A stretch of 64,000 bases of DNA. Origin: Oscheius dolichura (lineage: Eukaryota; Nematoda; Chromadorea; Rhabditida; Rhabditidae). The notes under the pieces were generated by a model. It was not told the origin of the DNA and did no database searches. It worked only from the letters and a program-made list of their open reading frames with translations. Where the stretch lies: NCBI GenBank assembly GCA_932521035.1, contig OW051495.1, positions 3,534,001 to 3,598,000 on the forward strand, given 5' to 3'. The position numbers and the translations under genes are program-made. This document shows positions 34,481 through 49,449 of the stretch, one piece after another (the stretch's first letter is position 1; every line of letters starts with the position of its first letter).

Positions 34481-37400
34481 ATGAAAAACCGTTTTACTAC
34501 AATCGACTTGATGGCTGTGATTCACGACTTGAAACCCTTGATAGGATATAAAGTCATCAATATCTACGATATGAATTCCAAAACGTATCTAATTAAATTA
34601 CAAAGGTAAATTTATATGTTTCTTTCACAACCTATTTTAGACCTAATGAAAAGGCTGCTATTCTTTTTGAGTCTGGAATGCGCATTCAAAAAACAAATCT
34701 TGATTGGCCAAAGGCGCAATTTCCATCTTCATTTTCTATGAAAATGAGAAAACATGTGAAACAGAAAAGGTAAGTTGTTGTTTTAGTTGCTAGGTAGAGT
34801 TAACTTATTTATAGACTTGAAGATATTTCTCAGCTAGGTGTTGATCGAGTTGTTGACATGAGATTTGGAGATGAAGAACGAGCAGTGCATATCATTATAG
34901 AGTTATATGATCGGTTAGGTGACTTCCTTTAATTTTTATATTGCTATTTTAGAGGAAACATTCTTTTAACAGATCACGAATATGTAATTTTGAATATACT
35001 TCGGCCACGGACAGATAAGGATACAGATGTCAAACTGTCTGTTAAACAAAAGTGAGTTTTATAGAAAATAGAATTTTTATAGAAATACTCTAATAGATAT
35101 CCTATTGAAAACGCCCGACAAGAAGATGCTCTTCCAAGCAAAGACGTTGTTGCACTCGCGCTTGCTAATGCTAAAAAAGGCGAAAATGTGAGAAGAGTAC
35201 TATCTCCTTTGACCCAACTCGGTGGTCCCCTTATAGACCATTCTCTCACTCTTGTTGGTTTTCCTCGCAATGCTCTCGTAAGTGCTTTTTCACCAGAATT
35301 AAAGTTCATCTAGGTACAAGTGCATATAGATGCAACTACTGAAAACGTTGCTAAAGTCTATGAAGCTTTGATAAAAGGATTTGATATTTATCAAGCTATT
35401 CGTCAAAATCAATGTAAGGGTTTTATAACATACAAAGAGGATACCCGCGCTGACGGAGAAAAGTTAGAAACCTACCAGGTAAGTATTTAGCTGGCTGTTA
35501 AATGTTATTTTAGGAATTTCATCCATTTTTGTTCTGTCAAATAGCCGACGGTCTTTACAGAGAGTTTGCAACATTCAGTGAAGCTATTGACGATTTCTAT
35601 TCAAAGTTGGATGAGCAGAAACAGGTAGTTTTTAACCTTTCTTATGCGAATATGGCTATTAAAGAATCAAAAGACGCTTAATATGGAAAAGGAGGCTTTG
35701 AAAAAACTGGACAACGTCAAAAAGGATCAAGAAGGCCGCGTACAAACTTTAGAAGAATCTCAAGGGAAAAGTAGAATAATTGCTGAACGCATTATTATGA
35801 ACAAAGTCAGTATTACCTTGTATGTCGTAGAAGTCTTCTATAGGAGCTTGTAGAAAAAGCGTTACTGGTCATTCGAAGTGCCGTTGCTAATCGTTTATCG
35901 TGGGATGCTATTGACGAAATGAGGCAAAATGCCACAAAAAATGGGGATCCCGTGGCAAGGTAATTCATCTTTCTCATAAAACCTATTCTTATTGGCAGCT
36001 CTATTATAAAGTTGAAGCTGAAGAATAATCAGTTTTTAATGAAATTACATGACCCATACAATGAAGATGAACCACCGTGGGTTGCAATCATTTTCATCGG
36101 AATATTAATTAATTTAGCGTAGATGTTAATATCGACCTTTCTTTAAATGCTTTTCAAAACTCTCGAAGATATTTCGATGATAAGAAAGCAGCCTCTGACA
36201 AGGTTTGACAACAGTTTTCAAGAAGTTTTTTTAGATTCAAAAAACTTTAGCATCAGCAGGTAAAGCTATTAAAAATGCCCAGCTGAAGGCGAAAGAAACA
36301 CTCGACCAATTAGATCAAGTTTATTTTTCAACATTTGGAAATATATGTTTGTAACAGGTTCGAATTCGGGCTTTAAAAAAGAGAAAACCAATGTGGTTTG
36401 AAAAGTTCTTGTGGTTTATATCCTCGGAAAACTATATCGTAATCGCGGGAAGGGATGCTCAACAAAATGAATTACTTGTCAAACGATATATGAGAGAAGG
36501 AGATGTCTACTGCCACGCTGATCTGGCAGGTGCAGCGTCGGTTATTATAAGGTAGTGCAAGCCAAATTTTTGTTGAATTTAGAATGCATTCAGGAATAAA
36601 CCGGATAGAGATGAAATACCACCTAAAACGCTTAATGAGGCAGGTCAAATGGCTGTGTGCTATTCCAATGCTTGGGAAGCAAAAGTGGTTGCAAGTGCTT
36701 GGTGGGTGTACCATCATCAGGTATTATTTTAAATCATTGTATCTATATACTATTTTAGGTATCACGGACAGCTCCTACTGGCGAGTACTTAGCGTCGGGG
36801 TCGTTTATGATCCGTGGCAAAAAGAATTACATGCCTGCTAGTCAACTAGTAATGGGGTTTGCCGTAGTCTTCAGGGTAGATGAAGAGGGCGTTGAGAGGC
36901 ACCGAGGAGAGCGAAAGGTTTTTAATTTTCTTTAAAATTTTTGGTAGTTGAGCAATTTAGATAATTGATTGTGGAGCTAGTGAAACTACAGGATCTGAAT
37001 TAGTAGAAGAGGTAGAGCTAGATTTAGATGAAGAAAAAGAAGAGGAACAATCGTTAAATCCCAGCGCTAGTGAAGCTGACGAATTTCCTGATGTGGAGGT
37101 GAGCTGTGCGCTTTGTCTTTATCCCATTAACCTTTTAGCTGGATCTAAAACCGTTGCAACCCAGGGATGATGAAGAATTTACTGTGATAAACATTAATAG
37201 CAATGCACGGCAACCCAAAAAAGGATCCCAAAAGATGACGAAAGAAGAAGAAACGACACTGTACTTAGAAAAGAAACGCGAGGAGGAACGCATAGTATTT
37301 CCTTCTGTCAAAAATTTATCAGCAAGCAAATTTTAGAATGCGGCCAAAAAGGGACCTAATAAGCGGCAAAAGCATAAGATGGAGAAAATGAAAAAGAAAT

Positions 37401-38125
37401 ATAAAGATCAGGATGAGGAAGAACGCGAAATGAGACTCATGATTTTGGGAAGTCGAGGCAAAAAAATAGAGCCTGCGGTGGAAGCAGATCCGGTCCAAGA
37501 TATTCCAGTTATCCATGAAAAGAAAACCTATCATAAAAATGACAAAGCCCGCGATGAGGATAATGAGGAGAAGGATGAAGAAGCGGCAATTGGAGAAGAT
37601 AGCGAAGGTAAGCAAGCAACTGACAGCCTTATCAGAACTATCTTTCAACCTTGCGTAAATTAAACGTCAGTATATTGTATCAAAAAACATTTTCATTGAT
37701 GTGTCGTTCTAGAGAAATAAGCTAATGATCAGCGTAACACGGTAAATTGTTTCAGCTGTGCTTGATTCACTTACTGGAAAACCCTTGGAAGAAGACAATT
37801 TGTTGTTTGCAGTACCTATGGTTGCGCCTTACCAGGTACCGCTAAGCACAGCTGACGTTTTGTACTACCGTTTAAGGTGCTAACAAACTTTAAGTATAAA
37901 GTAAAACTAACTCCTGGTACTGGAAAACGTGGTAAAGCAGGCAAGAGCGCATTGGAATTATTTTTGGTGAGGCTTTCGATTTCATTTCAATTTTTCTTAT
38001 AGCGAACCAAGACTTGCTCTCCCATGGAACAAGCGCAGATTAAACTTCTAGTCAGTGACGAAGCAACAGCGCGCAACATTCCTGGTAAAGTTCGGGTCTC
38101 GGCCCCACAACTCTATGCCAAGTGA
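34481..38125 (+). CDS. NEMF: NEMF/Rqc2, ribosome-associated quality control factor
   Basis: NEMF binds stalled 60S subunits with peptidyl-tRNA, recruits the Listerin ubiquitin ligase and directs C-terminal tailing. The NFACT-N domain opens [20 protein letters not shown] and contains [13 protein letters not shown] and [21 protein letters not shown] coiled-coil middle follows ([20 protein letters not shown]). The NFACT-R domain reads [52 protein letters not shown] and [20 protein letters not shown]. Acidic and lysine-rich stretches follow. The NFACT-C end is [20 protein letters not shown] then [18 protein letters not shown]. It is complete and full length, about 1,000 residues, with introns of about 30-50 bp. 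Its stop is 113 bp from the convergent WARS stop. Confidence 0.96.
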
Positions 38126-38238
38126 GACGACCTTGTTACTTGTTTGTTAAAATTTTAAAAATAAAGTTTATTATTAGAACAATAGAAACAATTATTATTA
38201 GCAAGATTACATGCTTACAAATAAAAGGAAAAGAAATT

Positions 38239-39780
38239 CTAAATTTTGTTGAAACAATTGAACTGCCTGACAGTTGTAAACATTTTCACCGTGTCATCCG
38301 TGACTTCTGTTCTACGACTTTGAAGCTGCTCTATTAGTTTTGAAACGACATCAATCGCCCGCTTTTTTAGATCTCCAGTCATCATAATGCCAGCGGAGTA
38401 TTCCTTGAAACAAGTCAAACTTCTATTGCACACCAAACCTTTCTGATCTTCTCAAGCTCATCATCATCGTCCAAAAAATAACGCAACAATTGAAAGCTTA
38501 CATCAACATCGCAGTTACCACCTTTAGCCATATGCTCTTCTTTTGTAGCACCTCCGCCCGAGAAAGCGTATTTATTGATCTGAATACACCCAATGCAAAA
38601 AAGATAAATCAATTGAAACCTTATTCTTTACTTGTTTTGGTGTGTCGCTCAAATAAATACAACTATTTGTATCACTAGCAGCCATTTTCGACTGAGCTCC
38701 CTGAAATCTCATATATGTGCTCAGTTGACGATAACCTGTAGAGCAGGTAAGAATGTAGAATATATCAATGCTGGTTTTGGGAATTTAAGACGTGGCGCAA
38801 CATCTCTGGTCATACGAAAGTATGGATCCTAAACCGAGTTATGGCAGTGTACAAATCACCTGGTCTATTGCGCATGGAATTAGGCAAGGAATATCATGCC
38901 TGTTCCCGAAGACATGGGGAAAAGAAGTAGAAAATGCAGGAGCAGCTTCAATTGCCGGAAACGCCGCCTAATGAGCATTTATTACAATCCATCACAATTG
39001 TTACAACAAATACCTTGCCCATGCTGTCTTCCATAGTAAATCCGAAAATTGAACGAGCTTGGTTACTATTTACACATTTCCAAATTTTCAAAATATTCTC
39101 GTAGAAGGGAGGGCTGCCATGATTTCATAATAAAGAAATACTTAGAAACGCACCACATGTAATCCAAATCATTAAACATAAATGTGTTTTGGGGGTCGAA
39201 ACCGACAGAAATTATGTCTTTCATATTTTCGATTGCCATCTGACGTGCTGCGTGAGTTTCCAGATCCTTCCAGAGAACCTTTTCATCATCTGTCATCTAA
39301 AAATATATTTAAACAAAACGATTAGGGTGAACTGCCTGAATAATTAGCGGAACGTCAAATACATCTTGTAACCATTTTGTGAAAATAAACGGGACCAGAT
39401 GGCCCAAATGGAGGCTTCCAGAAGAGGGTCCACGCCCTGTGTACAAATAGAATGGCTTTCCCTTCTCTTTGTGATCAAGAATCATAGAGAGATCTCTGAG
39501 AAAAAAATGGAAGTGTTGAATAATAAAATAAAACCTATGAGCAAAGAACATGCCCCTCCGTAACAAAACATGTGGTTTATGGCCAGTAATCTTTTCAAAA
39601 CGTTCCAACAGAGTAGTATCCAACTTCTGACATCCAAACTTTGCTGTAGTATATTTACAAAACTAGAAAGAAGTAATGTATACCAATAAGACGATCATAA
39701 TCAACGCCCTTGGTGGAGCTAGCAGAGACATTCCATGGCGTGACTACGTCTTCTCCAGCTTTGTCTGACTGAACTTGCAT
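38239..39780 (-). CDS. WARS1: Cytosolic tryptophanyl-tRNA synthetase
   Basis: The enzyme charges tRNA-Trp. The N-terminus is short ([20 protein letters not shown]), without the WHEP domain of vertebrates. Then come [19 protein letters not shown] and the class I signature region [19 protein letters not shown], with HxGH-type [19 protein letters not shown] follows, then [20 protein letters not shown]. The KMSKS loop is [13 protein letters not shown], against KMSAS in animals. The end reads [37 protein letters not shown] and [14 protein letters not shown]. It is complete. The ATG is one nt after a ctatttag site. The gene starts 112 bp behind the stop of the co-oriented Boule-like gene. Confidence 0.95.
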
Positions 39781-39892
39781 TCTAAATAGTGTAGTTTTTG
39801 GCAAATCATTATAAAGTATTTAATAGATCGTCCAAAATAACACTCCCAGTTTGCCCGTAATATTTATTAAAAAGTGTTAAAAACAATAAAAA

Positions 39893-40925
39893 TTAAGAAG
39901 TATAATAAAAGGGCTTGAAGCTGCCTCCCTCGTGAGGTTCTTTGTACACAGAGTAAACTCTAGGTTGCGGAAGAGGCATCTGGAAAACCGTAAACATGTG
40001 TGCATAAAGAATATCACCTGAAAATTATGGTTGAACAATTGTAAAGGAAGTGGGAAGTAAGAGATCACTGGCTGATAAAAAGACTCCATTCGTATATTCG
40101 TTGGAAGTAGATTTGAAATATTGTTATTAGCTTCACGAAAACCTTAAAAAAGTACACCGTTATATGCAAAAATAGCAAATGGAACCTTGTTTATCTTCGC
40201 TGATTGACTGAACTTCATGTTCACTAGTTACGGGTGAAATGCTTCGAGCTGAGGTAGACTGCCCAGCTGTGTGCATAAAAGCTGCTTCTGGCGTGAGAGG
40301 TAGTTGTGTTTTTGTTGACTGGAAGGATACGTTTTAACGATGGTAAAATACCGGAGAACGTGGGAGAAAATGAGGGGCCTTGTCTAAACAAAAAGTGTAT
40401 GTTCCTGGTGAGTGATAGCCTTCAGGAGTGACCACACCAAAACCTATACAAATAGATTTAAAACAAAGGAAACGTACCTTCCCCAGGGTAGATTTTTTTC
40501 TGGCATATACTTATCCGTTTTCTAGCTGGGCCAATATTTAACCGCTGACCTTGAAACAGCAACTTTTCCGGAGTCTAAAGGTGTTCTACTTTACCATTAT
40601 TATAGATGTAATACTAAATTTCGCAAAATCATTGCATCCGTTTCATTTGATAAGGTAAGAAAACCAAATCCACGTTTGCCCTCTTCACGAAGTATTTTCG
40701 ATTCACGAACTTGTACCCATTGCTCAAAAAACCTAGACAGGTCATCTTCATTGATCTGAAAAAAGTATTGTCGCAAAAATAAACGATCCATGCGTTTTCA
40801 GCAAATCCACCAACGAAAACTCGATCAGGATATTCTTCAACTGGCTCACAGCCTCCCATATAAGGTATACTTGATGAATAAGACAATATTTCCGGCGGTA
40901 GCGACGGCAGAATAGGTGAGCTCAT
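39893..40925 (-). CDS. BOLL: Boule/DAZ-like single-RRM RNA-binding protein
   Basis: One RRM lies near the N-terminus. RNP2 is YPDRVFVGGFAE, then INEDDLSRFFEQWVQVRESK, RNP1 is KRGFGFLTL, and the domain closes with LLFQGQRLNIGPARKRISIC. The segment L-x-I-G-P-A-x-x-K directly after the RRM is typical of the DAZ/Boule family, whose members regulate translation in germ cells. The remainder is low-complexity with PRSP, TPEAAFMHTAG and a Tyr/Pro-rich end (FYQPVISYFPLPLQLFN). I could not identify a DAZ repeat. The introns are short. The ATG is 11 nt after gatttcag. The family call rests on the RRM and flank only. Confidence 0.72.
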
Positions 40926-41404
40926 TGCCGACCAGTCTGAAATCTCAAAAACATTTCTTCACTTCACTTGTCGGGTTTTATCAATGTATAACAACGGATT
41001 TCCTCGGCACGCGTGCAAGCCTATCCGTTAGATGATGACAAAAGAGTACCAACCGTTTTATATAGCTTTAAGTTCAAACAGATGAATAAGACGGGCACGT
41101 TGCGACACTGCAGCTGAAAAACTAGACCGCCCCAAATTAGCATATTTTCTCAAATTCAAATTCTATGCAGGAACCTGGAGACCCCGCAACGAAAAAAAAG
41201 AGTTTTCCTCCCTTTAGAAAATCGCGAAGACGTGGCATTTTTTCTCTTTCTGTTGCTTTCTTTGGGAAGGGGAGCTATTGTTTTAGTGTTACCCTTGATC
41301 TTTAGTTACTCTTTTGCTTGTTACATGTTTAAATAGCTCTCTTTTAGGGGTACATCTAACCACTATATTTAGATATTTATTCAATCAACCCATAACCTGC
41401 ACGA
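40926..41404. promoter_or_regulatory. Head-to-head intergenic region with a hairpin (Boule-like / Quaking-like)
   Basis: About 480 bp lie between divergent genes. The region contains an inverted repeat at 40993-41029, arms AACGGAT and ATCCGTT, enclosing the 10-nt palindrome GCACGCGTGC (41007-41016). It is otherwise AT-rich with no gene recognised. Confidence 0.45.
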
Positions 41405-42803
41405 ATGGTATTTTATTTCTGTAACGTTTTTGAGTCTATTCAGACTAAATCAAACTCGTCTCGTTCTGATGGATTAGACCTCAATAAACCCGAGATTAAA
41501 AGACACCGTGGAGAAAAAGAGACACCTGTCGAGGTTTTCAACATACCGTGTTAATATTTGTATATACTTTTCAGAATGAGAACTGTGACCTCAGTGCTTT
41601 AGATAGTCACACCTATTTGAGTGAATTACTTAGCGATCAAAGCAACTTAAGAACTTATGCCCCTGGCAAATTTAAGTATTTGCAGCAGATTCTTGATCGC
41701 GGTAGTTTTTTAACGGATCTTATTCTTTTATATATTTTAGAGATATCTACTGTAGCCCTTAAGATCGCCCAGGAAAAGAACGGAAGTGATTCCCATGATA
41801 AAGCTAACCAAAAGATTGTTCCTCTTTCCCAAATTATAATGGTGCCCGTTGACAAATATCCTACGGTTTGACCAATCTGTTCTGTATTTAACGTTTAAAT
41901 TATAGTACAATTTTGTGGGAAGGATTTTGGGACCGCGTGGAATGACTGTGCGCCAATTAGAAGAACAAACTGGGTGCAAGATAATGGTCCGTGGTAGAGG
42001 TTCTATCAAAGTAAGTGGCATTTCGAAAAAAGGTATTGTTGAAATAGGGAAAGATTCGCGACCGTGGTTCTGAAGACGAACCTTTGCATATTTTGGTTCA
42101 GTGTGAGGACTATGAAGACCGGGTAAAGGAAAAAATGCAGAAGGCGGTGGATCGTGTCAACGAGCTCTTAACCCCACCGGTTAGACCTTGCGTTTGATTT
42201 CATCATCTTGCACTATTTAGCCCGACGGAAAAGATGAACTGAAAAGGAAGCAACTAGTTGAGCTGGCAATTATAAATGGGACTTACAGACCTACAAACGC
42301 TACTAAAGTCGCTCTTCGTAACAATCTTACGCTGTTATCTGTACGAGCTACATTTTAGAATCACCTTCTCCTCTAGATGCTGCCCATTTGGCAACTGGGA
42401 TCGATAGTTCAATGCTCAGAGCCACTCAGTAATTTGTTGATTTTGTTACATTGCTTTAAAAAGCTTTAGCACTATGCCTGATAGCGATCTCATGCAAAAA
42501 ATTCAACTTTTACAACTGCTAAACTGCGCAAGTAATCCTTCTTCAGTTACTGATTATCTACTAAGGTTGCTGCCTAGTAGAGGATGTTTAGAGTATTGTT
42601 TCAGGTGTTCTATGCCGAATGCAATGTTGGCTTCTTCATTTCTTTCTGCTGTTCAGTCACCTAGCACTGATTACAACGGTAACCACGGCCCCTCAGGAGG
42701 CGTCCATCAGGCCACTTTACAAGAGTACCTCGATGCAACTGCTCTTTTGAATTCCGTCCCATCTTTTATCCATGACGGCTCAGGTGACGGCCCCAAGAAA
42801 TAG
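41405..42803 (+). CDS. QKI: Quaking/HOW/GLD-1-like STAR protein (single maxi-KH)
   Basis: STAR proteins bind ACUAAY-type sites and control splicing, stability and translation. A Qua1-like dimerisation segment ([14 protein letters not shown]...QQILDREI) is followed by the maxi-[42 protein letters not shown], then [20 protein letters not shown]. Qua2 follows with [21 protein letters not shown] serine-rich C-terminus is specific to this gene. A 36-bp GT-AG intron follows the ATG directly (41408-41443); other introns are about 36-43 bp. Intron assignment near 42320-42360 was chosen to keep frame into [10 protein letters not shown], as in Quaking after NGTYR. Confidence 0.9.
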
Positions 42804-43077
42804 TTTTAATATATATAACGAATTTTTATATAATAATTTACATCAACTACCTGTTATTAACTAATGGTGTCTAGTTTACTTTGTTTTAGATATCGTTTTA
42901 ACCCATATTGGCGTCAAACGTCATAAAATTCTTGTTCATAATTTGTTCTAATAAATAAAGTTTGTCTTGTGAATCCGACTTGATTTTGTCAACGTTTCTT
43001 GTCGAAAACCGCTTTATTTGGAAATCTTTGGAATTTTATTTACGACATTCCATAACAGTTTTCTGCTATACTAAACA
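42804..43077. other. Spacer between plus-strand genes
   Basis: AT-rich 3' flank of the Quaking-like gene with an aataaa at about 42952. No gene is seen. Confidence 0.4.
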
Positions 43078-44630
43078 ATGCAAACCATATTGAATTTGGG
43101 TAAGGCCAGCAGTCATCAGTCACCGATACGAGTTTGTTTTCGTTACTATTAACCTGCGCTTTTTTAGGAAGGATGGAGTGACACAGATACTTCTGTTGGT
43201 ACAAGAGGTGAAAATCAAACTACCCAACTGAAACATGCTGACCGGTTTCGTTATTCTCCAATGTTTGTTTGCACGATCCCTTTCCATGTAAATATTTTTT
43301 TGTAGACTATCAAATTCTATGCGAATGGAGCCTTGTTTATCAAGGAACATGCGTTATTCTACATGCAGGGGATTGCCCTCACGTTGTTCTCAAAGGTCGT
43401 GCTTCTTCTTTTAGTGGTTAGAGTCATTTAGAGATGAAAGTGATGGAGATTACACTGATGACGATAAACCGGGCACCTTCCGTCGACAGTATGGAATACG
43501 GCAGTCGGAGCGGCCAAACACTAGATATGAGCATGATAACCAAGTATTTCGCGGTTTACAGGTTCGTAAAAAAATTATATTAATTTTTCATTGTTTTTAG
43601 AGAAATAAAACATGTCGACGTAGCTTCAATCCTCCGAGAAATGTAAAATTCAATATGATTATTCCTGAAGAACCTAGGTCAATAAGCCCCAATAATCCCA
43701 CACCACCAAAGAGTAAGTGGAGATAGTACTTTGGTAAACGGCATTGCTGCAGAGGTCTCTAAATCTAAATTGGCATCTATATGGCGCAAGTTGACCGGAG
43801 CCTCATCAAAATCTAAGGAAACGGAACATTTGAAAAATAAAGTTCCTATAGCTTCCATGCATTCTTCATTAAACGGAACACATGGCGGAATACGGCAAGG
43901 AAACGAAATAACCATCGTTGTATGTGGGGAAGCAAAAGTCGGGAAGTCGTCTCTTGTCAGTCACATAAGGCTAAGTTTATCATGTGTAGTTTTTAGATAG
44001 AAAACATTGCAATCGCTGTTGGATTATCTGATGAAGGACATATTCTAATAAATAAACCAGATGATTTCCGAAATCAAAAAAATACGCGAAAGAAGCAATC
44101 CAATTCGATTGTTTTAGTCTGTTAATAGCTTAATTTTTCTAATAAGGTTACTTTAGAAATGGAAGCGTGGTGGAGAATTATTTCTTGTGAAAATTATCGA
44201 ATTTGACCTTTCCGTTGAGGAAAATCATGTTCATGCTTTCCTCAATGGTTGCGATGCTGGAGTACTGGTTATAACGAAAAATAATGCAAATTCCATGTTG
44301 ACATCCATTACCACAAGCAAACTCCTATCAAACCATCAAGTATGGATATTATGTCTCTCATTTCGTGCATTTGTTTACAGCTTCCATTTGTGTTTGTCAA
44401 TAATCAATTTGGCTCTGAAAAGGCTTCTGAGAAGTCATGCCTTCGAAAACTTGTCGAAAGGATGAGTACTGCTTGCTTCGAAATGGATCTAGGAAAAGCA
44501 GAAAATATCAGTCTACAAGTAAGCTTTTTTATATCGCCATTATTGTATTTTGTAGGTAATTGACGCCTGTGTTCAAAGTGTGCTCACGAGAAGAAATGAG
44601 ATTGCCTATATATGGGGAGCCGATCTGTAA
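43078..44630 (+). CDS. Atypical P-loop (Ras-like?) GTPase-type protein
   Basis: The recognisable part begins near 43906 with EITIVVCGEAKVGKSSLVSH, a beta strand followed by Walker A (GxxxxGKS), as in small GTPases. After short introns come WWRIIS-adjacent segments, FLVKIIEFDLSVEENHVHAF, LNGCDAGVLVITKNNANSML (a strand in the place of the DxxG to G4 region), LPFVFVNNQFGS, and a terminal helix, IDACVQSVLTRRNEIAYIW. No clear DxxG, NKxD or SAK motif is visible, so nucleotide binding may be altered. The N-terminal half is basic and acidic (SFRDESDGDYTDDDKPGTFR, SKLASIWRKLTGASSKSKE). The start is uncertain: 43078 is the first ATG, but the frame into exon 2 is not proven. Confidence 0.5.
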
Positions 44631-44772
44631 TTTACGCATGCATTATTATATTTGAAATAAAAATTAATGTGTGTATGGATTCACTCTGGCCATTTGACCG
44701 CTCTGAAATGAACTATCTCACAACTTAATATTTATTACAACTCGGAGATAAGAAATTATGATGCGTAATATT

Positions 44773-46060
44773 TTATGAGGGGGTAGTGTAGGCGTAGTAT
44801 AGGCTTTCGTAACTGATTCCATCAGGAAATTCTTGGTAAATTGTAGGAGTAGGGATGGGCTGCTCGGCTACATATTGAAAGGGAGGTAGAATCATCGTAT
44901 TTTGATGTACAGGGACACAGTACGGAAGAGGAGCATCACCATAGAAAGAATGCTGGAAGAGATGAGGAGGAGGAGTATTTTGAAAGAAAGAGAAAGGAAG
45001 CGTCTCTTTCGTCTTCCCATAGCAAATGGGAGGATTGGCTGTAACAGGAATAGATGGAGAAATATAGAGGGCTAACATTGATTTCGAGAGGGCCGGACAC
45101 GACGTTCACGATATTCTCTATCACGATTCTGAACAGGTAATGTGACTACAATGAAAGGGAGGATACCGAGGAGACGGCCGGCTTGGCCTCACACGAATAG
45201 CCGCCGATAGTGAAGACCCGCTGGGCGAGGACTTGGTTGACGACGGACGACTCTTCGAAGAGGACAAAAGCGAACCCTCGACACTTGCCCGTAGTTCGAT
45301 CGGCGAAGATTTCCACCTAAATCATTTGCCAGGGGGCCGAGAACAGGCCCACGTCAGCGACGGCTCCGAACTGGGAGAAGTACTGTTCGAGGGCCTCTCG
45401 TGTGTGCGAGTCGCGGAGTCCTCCGAGGAAGACACGGTTCTTGGTCCTGTCCAGGGCCTTTCCGTAAGCCAGACGGACCTCAACCCGGCGATTGTCGATC
45501 ACGTGCGGCTTCTCCGCCAACACTCTGTCCACCTGACGGGATAAGACGTATTCTGCCAAAAGGGAGAGACTGACCGAGGCGGCGTCCTTGTAGACAAGGA
45601 AACAATATCCCCTCGATTGGGAGCTGTCCTGGTCGCGGGGCAGACAGATGCCGTCGATCTCTCCGAACTTCTTAAAATATTGAACGATACCGCCCTTGCG
45701 GGTATTGTAATCGAGTCCACCGACGAAAAGCTTGTACTCCGAACTCCCCTGAAACAGGCCAGATAGGCGGAGGAAGAAGGCCTACCATTTCGTCGGGTCT
45801 TCCCAGAGCACACTGACCGTCTGGCAGCCGGCTCTCTTACCTGTCCGCCGACAGGATTCGAGACATGTCCAGACACGGGCCTGGACTAGAAAGAGTTGCT
45901 CGAATGGCGGTCGCCGTATCCACGGCCCTCCTCCTGTAGCAGCTCGTCTGTCTGCCCATGTTATCCGTCGAAGTATCTGAAAAGGGGGTCGTCGTCCCAG
46001 AAAGAGACGAATTCTTCCACAAAGTCAACAGTCCGCGACATTGACGCTCGTTTTTGGCAT
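44773..46060 (-). CDS. Two-RRM hnRNP A/B or Musashi-type RNA-binding protein
   Basis: RRM1 reads YKLFVGGLDYNTRKGGIVQY with RNP1-like SRGYCFLVY, then VDRVLAEKPHVIDNRRVEVR. RRM2 reads RVFLGGLRDSHTREALEQYF, VEIFADRTTGKCRGFAFVLF and FTIGGYSCEAKPA. The tandem arrangement and the VxxVLA...IDxRxVEV segment are those of the hnRNP A/B, Musashi and DAZAP1 group. The C-terminus is Pro/Tyr/Gln-rich (YCVPVHQNTMILPPFQYVAE). The 36-bp intron at the end of RRM2 beta1 was chosen because it restores the RRM. The N-terminal exon is uncertain: starts at 46060 or 46041 are possible. The last coding exon is AT-rich while the RRM exons are GC-rich, so the gene crosses a composition boundary. Confidence 0.82.
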
Positions 46061-46449
46061 GCGAAGTGACGGCCGATCGGGTGGCCAGGTACTGCCCCGG
46101 CTGACCTCAATCCCTCCCATTATCAATATTTTCACTCTTTTATGGCTATCCACCTCGTCTCCCTTTTTCCTCTTTTAATTAGTTTTATTTTAAATTAAAA
46201 AGAAAGGAAAAAATAGAAAGACGAGCGAAAGAGGGCAGTAGCTCTCCTCCAGGAGGATGGCCACTTCTCTCAAGGAGAAGCTCCCATTAATAGGCGAAGG
46301 GTACTGTAAGAAGGGAAGAGCTGCCCCCCGGAGAAGGAGAGTCCTCTCTTCCCAGTAGCCAGCTGCTTTAAAAACCTGCCAGGGAGGAATACGGTAGTCG
46401 AGTGAAAGATGGGCGTGGCGTGCGCGACCGAGGGAATCCAATCGCTTGG
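46061..46449. promoter_or_regulatory. Head-to-head intergenic region (two-RRM gene / Pax)
   Basis: About 390 bp separate divergent start codons, with a TTTTAATTAG-rich AT core (about 46170-46210). It likely contains both promoters. No gene is seen. Confidence 0.4.

Positions 46450-49449
<3,000 letters not shown>

Noticed and set aside
40993-41029. tRNA or SINE fragment in the Boule/Quaking spacer
   Set aside because: Some tRNA-like wording (ATCTAACGGATAGG on the minus strand) is present but box B is missing, so only the hairpin is reported.
41405-42803. KHDRBS/Sam68 instead of Quaking
   Set aside because: The Qua2 segment [11 protein letters not shown] and the absence of RG and Tyr-rich tails favour Quaking/GLD-1.
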